64,000 nt of DNA from the NCBI GenBank assembly GCA_946800325.1, contig OX326956.1, forward strand, positions 74,163,087 to 74,227,086, in the 5' to 3' direction. The notes under the pieces were generated by a model, which was not told where the DNA came from, did no database searches, and was given only the letters and a program-made list of their open reading frames with translations. Shown piece by piece: positions 61,274 through 64,000 of this stretch (the first letter of the stretch is position 1; every line of letters starts with the position of its first letter). This DNA is from Luzula sylvatica. Lineage: Eukaryota; Streptophyta; Magnoliopsida; Poales; Juncaceae. A program made the translations under genes and the position numbers.

Positions 61274-64000
61274 ATTTGGAGAAAGATTGAGAAAGCCACA
61301 ATTGGACAATCTTCATATTCAATAATTCAAGAAGAAATTACAAAAAAAACTGTGTTTTTTGTTAATTCGAGTTCAAAATACGTAATTTCCCAAATTCGGC
61401 CACGCTGCTGCATTCCTCTCGTCGAGGCGAGCGATTTTGATATAAAGATCGTGCCATTTGGAGAAAGTATGAGAAAGTTACAATGTGATAATCTTCGTAT
61501 TCAATAATTCAGGATGAAATTACCAAAAAAACTGTATTTTCTGTTAATTCGGGTTCAAAATACATAATTTCCCAAATTCGTTCGCGCTGCTGTATTCCTC
61601 TGGCCGGGGCGAGCGATTTTGATATAAAAATCGTGCCATTTGGAGAAAGATTGAGAAATCCACAATTGGACAATCTTCATATTCAATAATTCAAGAAGAA
61701 ATTACAAAAAAAACTTTGTTTTTTGTTAATTCGGGTTCAAAATACGTAATTTCCCAAATTCGGCCGTGCTGCTTCATTCCTCTCGTCGAGGCGAACGATT
61801 TTGATATAAAGATCGTGCCATTTGGAGAAAGTATGAGAAACTTACAATGTGATAATCTTCATATTCAATAATTCAGGATGAAATTACCAAAAAAACTATA
61901 TTTTCTGTTAAATCAGGTTCAAAATACATAATTTCCCAAATTCGTTCGCGCAGCTGTATTCCTCTCGCCGGGGCGAGCGATTTTGATATAAAAATCGTGC
62001 CATTTGGAGAAAGATTGAGAAAGCCACAATTGGACAATCTTCATATTCAATAATTCAAGACGAAATTACAAAAAAAACTGTGTTTTTTGTTAATTCGGTT
62101 TCAAAATAAGTAATTTCCCAAATTCGGCCGCGGTGCTGTATTCCTCTCGTCGAGCCGAGCGATTTTTATATAAAGATCGTGCCATTTGGAGAAAGTATGA
62201 GAAAGTTACAATGTGATAATCTTCATATTCAATAATTCAGGATTAAATTACCAAAAAAACTGTATTTTCTGTTAATTCGGGTTCAAAATACATAATTTCC
62301 CAAATTCGTTCGCGCTGCTGTGTTCCTCTCGCCGGGGCGAGCGATTTTGATATAAAAATCGTGCCATTTGGAGAAAGTATGAGAAAGTTACAATGTGATA
62401 ATCTTCATATTCAATAATTCAGGATGAAATTACCAAAAAAACTGTATTTTCTGTTAATTCGGGTTCAAAATACATAATTTCCCAAATTCGTTCGCGCTGC
62501 TGTATTCCTCTCGCCGGGACGAGCGATTTTGATATAAAAATCGTGCTATTTGGAGAAAGATTGAGAAAGCCACAATTGGACAATCTTCATATTCAATAAT
62601 TCAAGAAGAAATTACAAAAAAAACTGTGTTTTTTGTTAATTCGGGTTCAAAATACATAATTTCCCGAATTCGGCCGCGCTGCTGCATTCCTCTCGTCGAG
62701 GCGAGCGATTTTGATATAAAGATCGTGCCATTTGGAGAAAGTATGAGAAAGTTACAATGTGATAATCTTCATATTCAATAATTCAGGATGAAATTACCAA
62801 AAAAACTGTATTTTCTGTTAATTCGGGTTCAAAATACATAATTTCCCAAATTCGTTCGCGCTGCTGTATTCCTCTCGCCGGGGCGAGCGATTTTGATATA
62901 AAAATCGTGCCATTTGGAGAAAGATTGAGAAAGCCACAATTGGACAATCTTCATATTCAAGAATTCAAGACGAAATTACAAAAAAAACTGTGTTTTTTGT
63001 TAATTCGGGTTCAAAATACGTAATTTCCCAAATTCGGCCGCGCTGCTGCATTCCTCTCGTCGAGGCGAGCGATTTTGATATAAAGATCGTGCCATTTGGA
63101 GAAAGTATGAGAAAGTTACAATGTGATAATCTTCATATTCAATAATTCAGGATGAAATTACCAAAAAAACTGTATTTTCTGTTAATTCGGGTTCAAAATA
63201 CATAATTTACGAAATTCGTTCGCGCTGCTGTATTCCTCTCGCCGGGGCGAGCGATTTTGATATAAAAATCGTGCCATTTGGAGAAAGATTGAGAAATCCT
63301 AATTGGACAATCTTCATATTCAATAATTCAAGAAGAAATTACAAAAAAAACAGTGTTTTTTGTTAATTCGGGTTCAAAATACGTAATTTCCCAAATTCGG
63401 CCGCGCTGCTGCATTCCTCTCGTCGATGCGAGCGATTTTGATATAAAGATCGTGCCATTTGGAGAAAGTATGAGAAAGTTACAATGTGATAATCTTGATA
63501 TTCAATAATTCAGGATGAAATTACCAAAAAAACTGTATTTTCTGTTAATTCGGGTTCAAAATACATAATTTCCCAAATTCGTTTGGACTGCTGTATTCCT
63601 CTCGCCGGGACGAGCGATTTTGATATAAAAATCGTGCCATTTGGAGAAAGATTGAGAAAGCCACAATTGGACAATCTTCATATTCAATAATTCAAGAAGA
63701 AATTACAAAAAAACTGTGTTTTTTGTTAATTCGGGTTCAAAATACGTAATTTCCCAAATTCGGTCGCGCTGCTGCATTCCTCTCGTCGAGGCGAGCGATT
63801 TTGATATAAAGATCGTGCCATTTGGAGAAAATATGAGAAAGTTACAATGTGATAATATTCATATTCAATAATTCAGGATGAAATTACCAAAAAAACTGTA
63901 TTTTCTGTTAAATCGGGTTCAAAATACATAATTTCCCAAATTCGTTCGCGCAGCTGTATTCCTCTCGCCGGGGCGAGCGATTTTGATATAAAAATCGAGC
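61274..64000 (+). repeat. 27-mer HOR, copy 2, cut by window end
   Basis: This repeats copy 1 at 4911 bp. The tgcttcattcc marker lies at about 61772 versus 56861, the A6-A3 joint at 62366 versus 57455, the catattcaagaattc B at about 62952 versus 58041, and the cctaattgg deletion at about 63298 versus 58387. It diverges at 63457, where an A2 with cgtttggactg replaces the attatctg A of copy 1. The final monomer (about 63820) ends aaaatcgagc at the window edge. Confidence 0.85.

Larger units (their letters stand above)
1..64000 (+). repeat. Tandem satellite array, about 182-bp monomers in A/B dimers
   Basis: The whole window is head-to-tail copies of one satellite. Monomer starts (atttggagaaag) recur every 181-183 bp, for example at 1, 183, 365, 547, 728, 910 and 1092, up to the last start near 63820. 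Length variation comes mostly from the A-run in the middle of B and from rare 1-bp indels. All copies share one orientation and no foreign sequence interrupts them. Type A and type B alternate, so the true unit is a dimer of 363-364 bp. Groups of 4 to 27 monomers form higher-order repeats. The length is close to a nucleosome repeat, as for many centromeric satellites; a centromeric or heterochromatic location is inference. The array is cut by the window at both ends. Species and satellite family were not recognised. Confidence 0.98.

Noticed and set aside
1..64000. CRISPR array
   Set aside because: Repeats are contiguous with no unique spacers, and the monomer is 182 bp; this is eukaryotic-style satellite DNA.
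1..64000. Naming a species or known satellite family
   Set aside because: Monomer length and base composition fit several invertebrate groups, but I do not recognise the sequence and a database search would be needed.

Overview
The whole 64 kb window is one uninterrupted head-to-tail satellite DNA array. I walked it monomer by monomer from end to end. Every step is 181-183 bp, all monomers point the same way, and I found no gene, RNA gene, transposon, CRISPR array or unique spacer. There are about 352 monomers, and the array runs off both ends of the window. The source must be a eukaryote, most likely (peri)centromeric or other constitutive heterochromatin. One counted monomer is about 34% G+C. 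CpG is not depleted, which fits an invertebrate such as an insect better than a vertebrate, but the species cannot be told from this sequence and I do not recognise the satellite family.

The basic unit is a dimer of about 364 bp made of two monomer types. Type A starts atttggagaaagtatgag and type B starts atttggagaaagattgag. Their consensus sequences differ at about 21 of 182 positions. B is fairly uniform. A exists in recurring subtypes that I name by marker bases. A1 has cttcgtattc and ctggccgggg. A2 has ctttatattc and cgtttggactg. A3 has cttcatattc, gggacgag and a gtgct end. A4 has cttcgtattc and ctcgccgggg. A4* is A4 with ttctgg and accgaaa. A5 has aaacaactg. A6 has cttcatattc, ggggcg and a gtgcc end.

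Layout of higher-order repeats (HORs): 1-3818, 10-mer (1818 bp); 3819-10726, four 9-mers (1636 bp) plus a two-monomer insert; 10727-12908, 6-mer (1091 bp); 12727-14730, 7-mer (1275 bp) carrying a chimeric monomer; 14730-16731, mixed dimers; 16732-20369, 10-mer (1819 bp) twice; 20188-34366, 14-mer family (2545 bp) with contracted copies; 33821-36004, 4-mer (728 bp) three times; 36368-38912, very homogeneous 6-mer (1091 bp); 38913-41456, return of the 14-mer family; 41457-44546, 10-mer (1818 bp); 44547-55453, a lineage tagged by an NdeI/EcoRI-site monomer at variable spacing; 55454-64000, a 27-mer (4911 bp) built from a 13-mer and a 14-mer.

The biology here is the recombination history and the conserved motifs. 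Several sites where the A/B alternation breaks (A next to A, B next to B, or an A/B hybrid) record out-of-register exchange, and some were then amplified inside HORs. Each A monomer carries a 17-bp segment matching 8 of the 9 fixed positions of the CENP-B box. Each monomer ends in a GC-rich dyad directly followed by an AT-rich dyad. The 71-103 residue open frames in the window have TTG or GTG starts, arise from single substitutions in the satellite, and are not genes.
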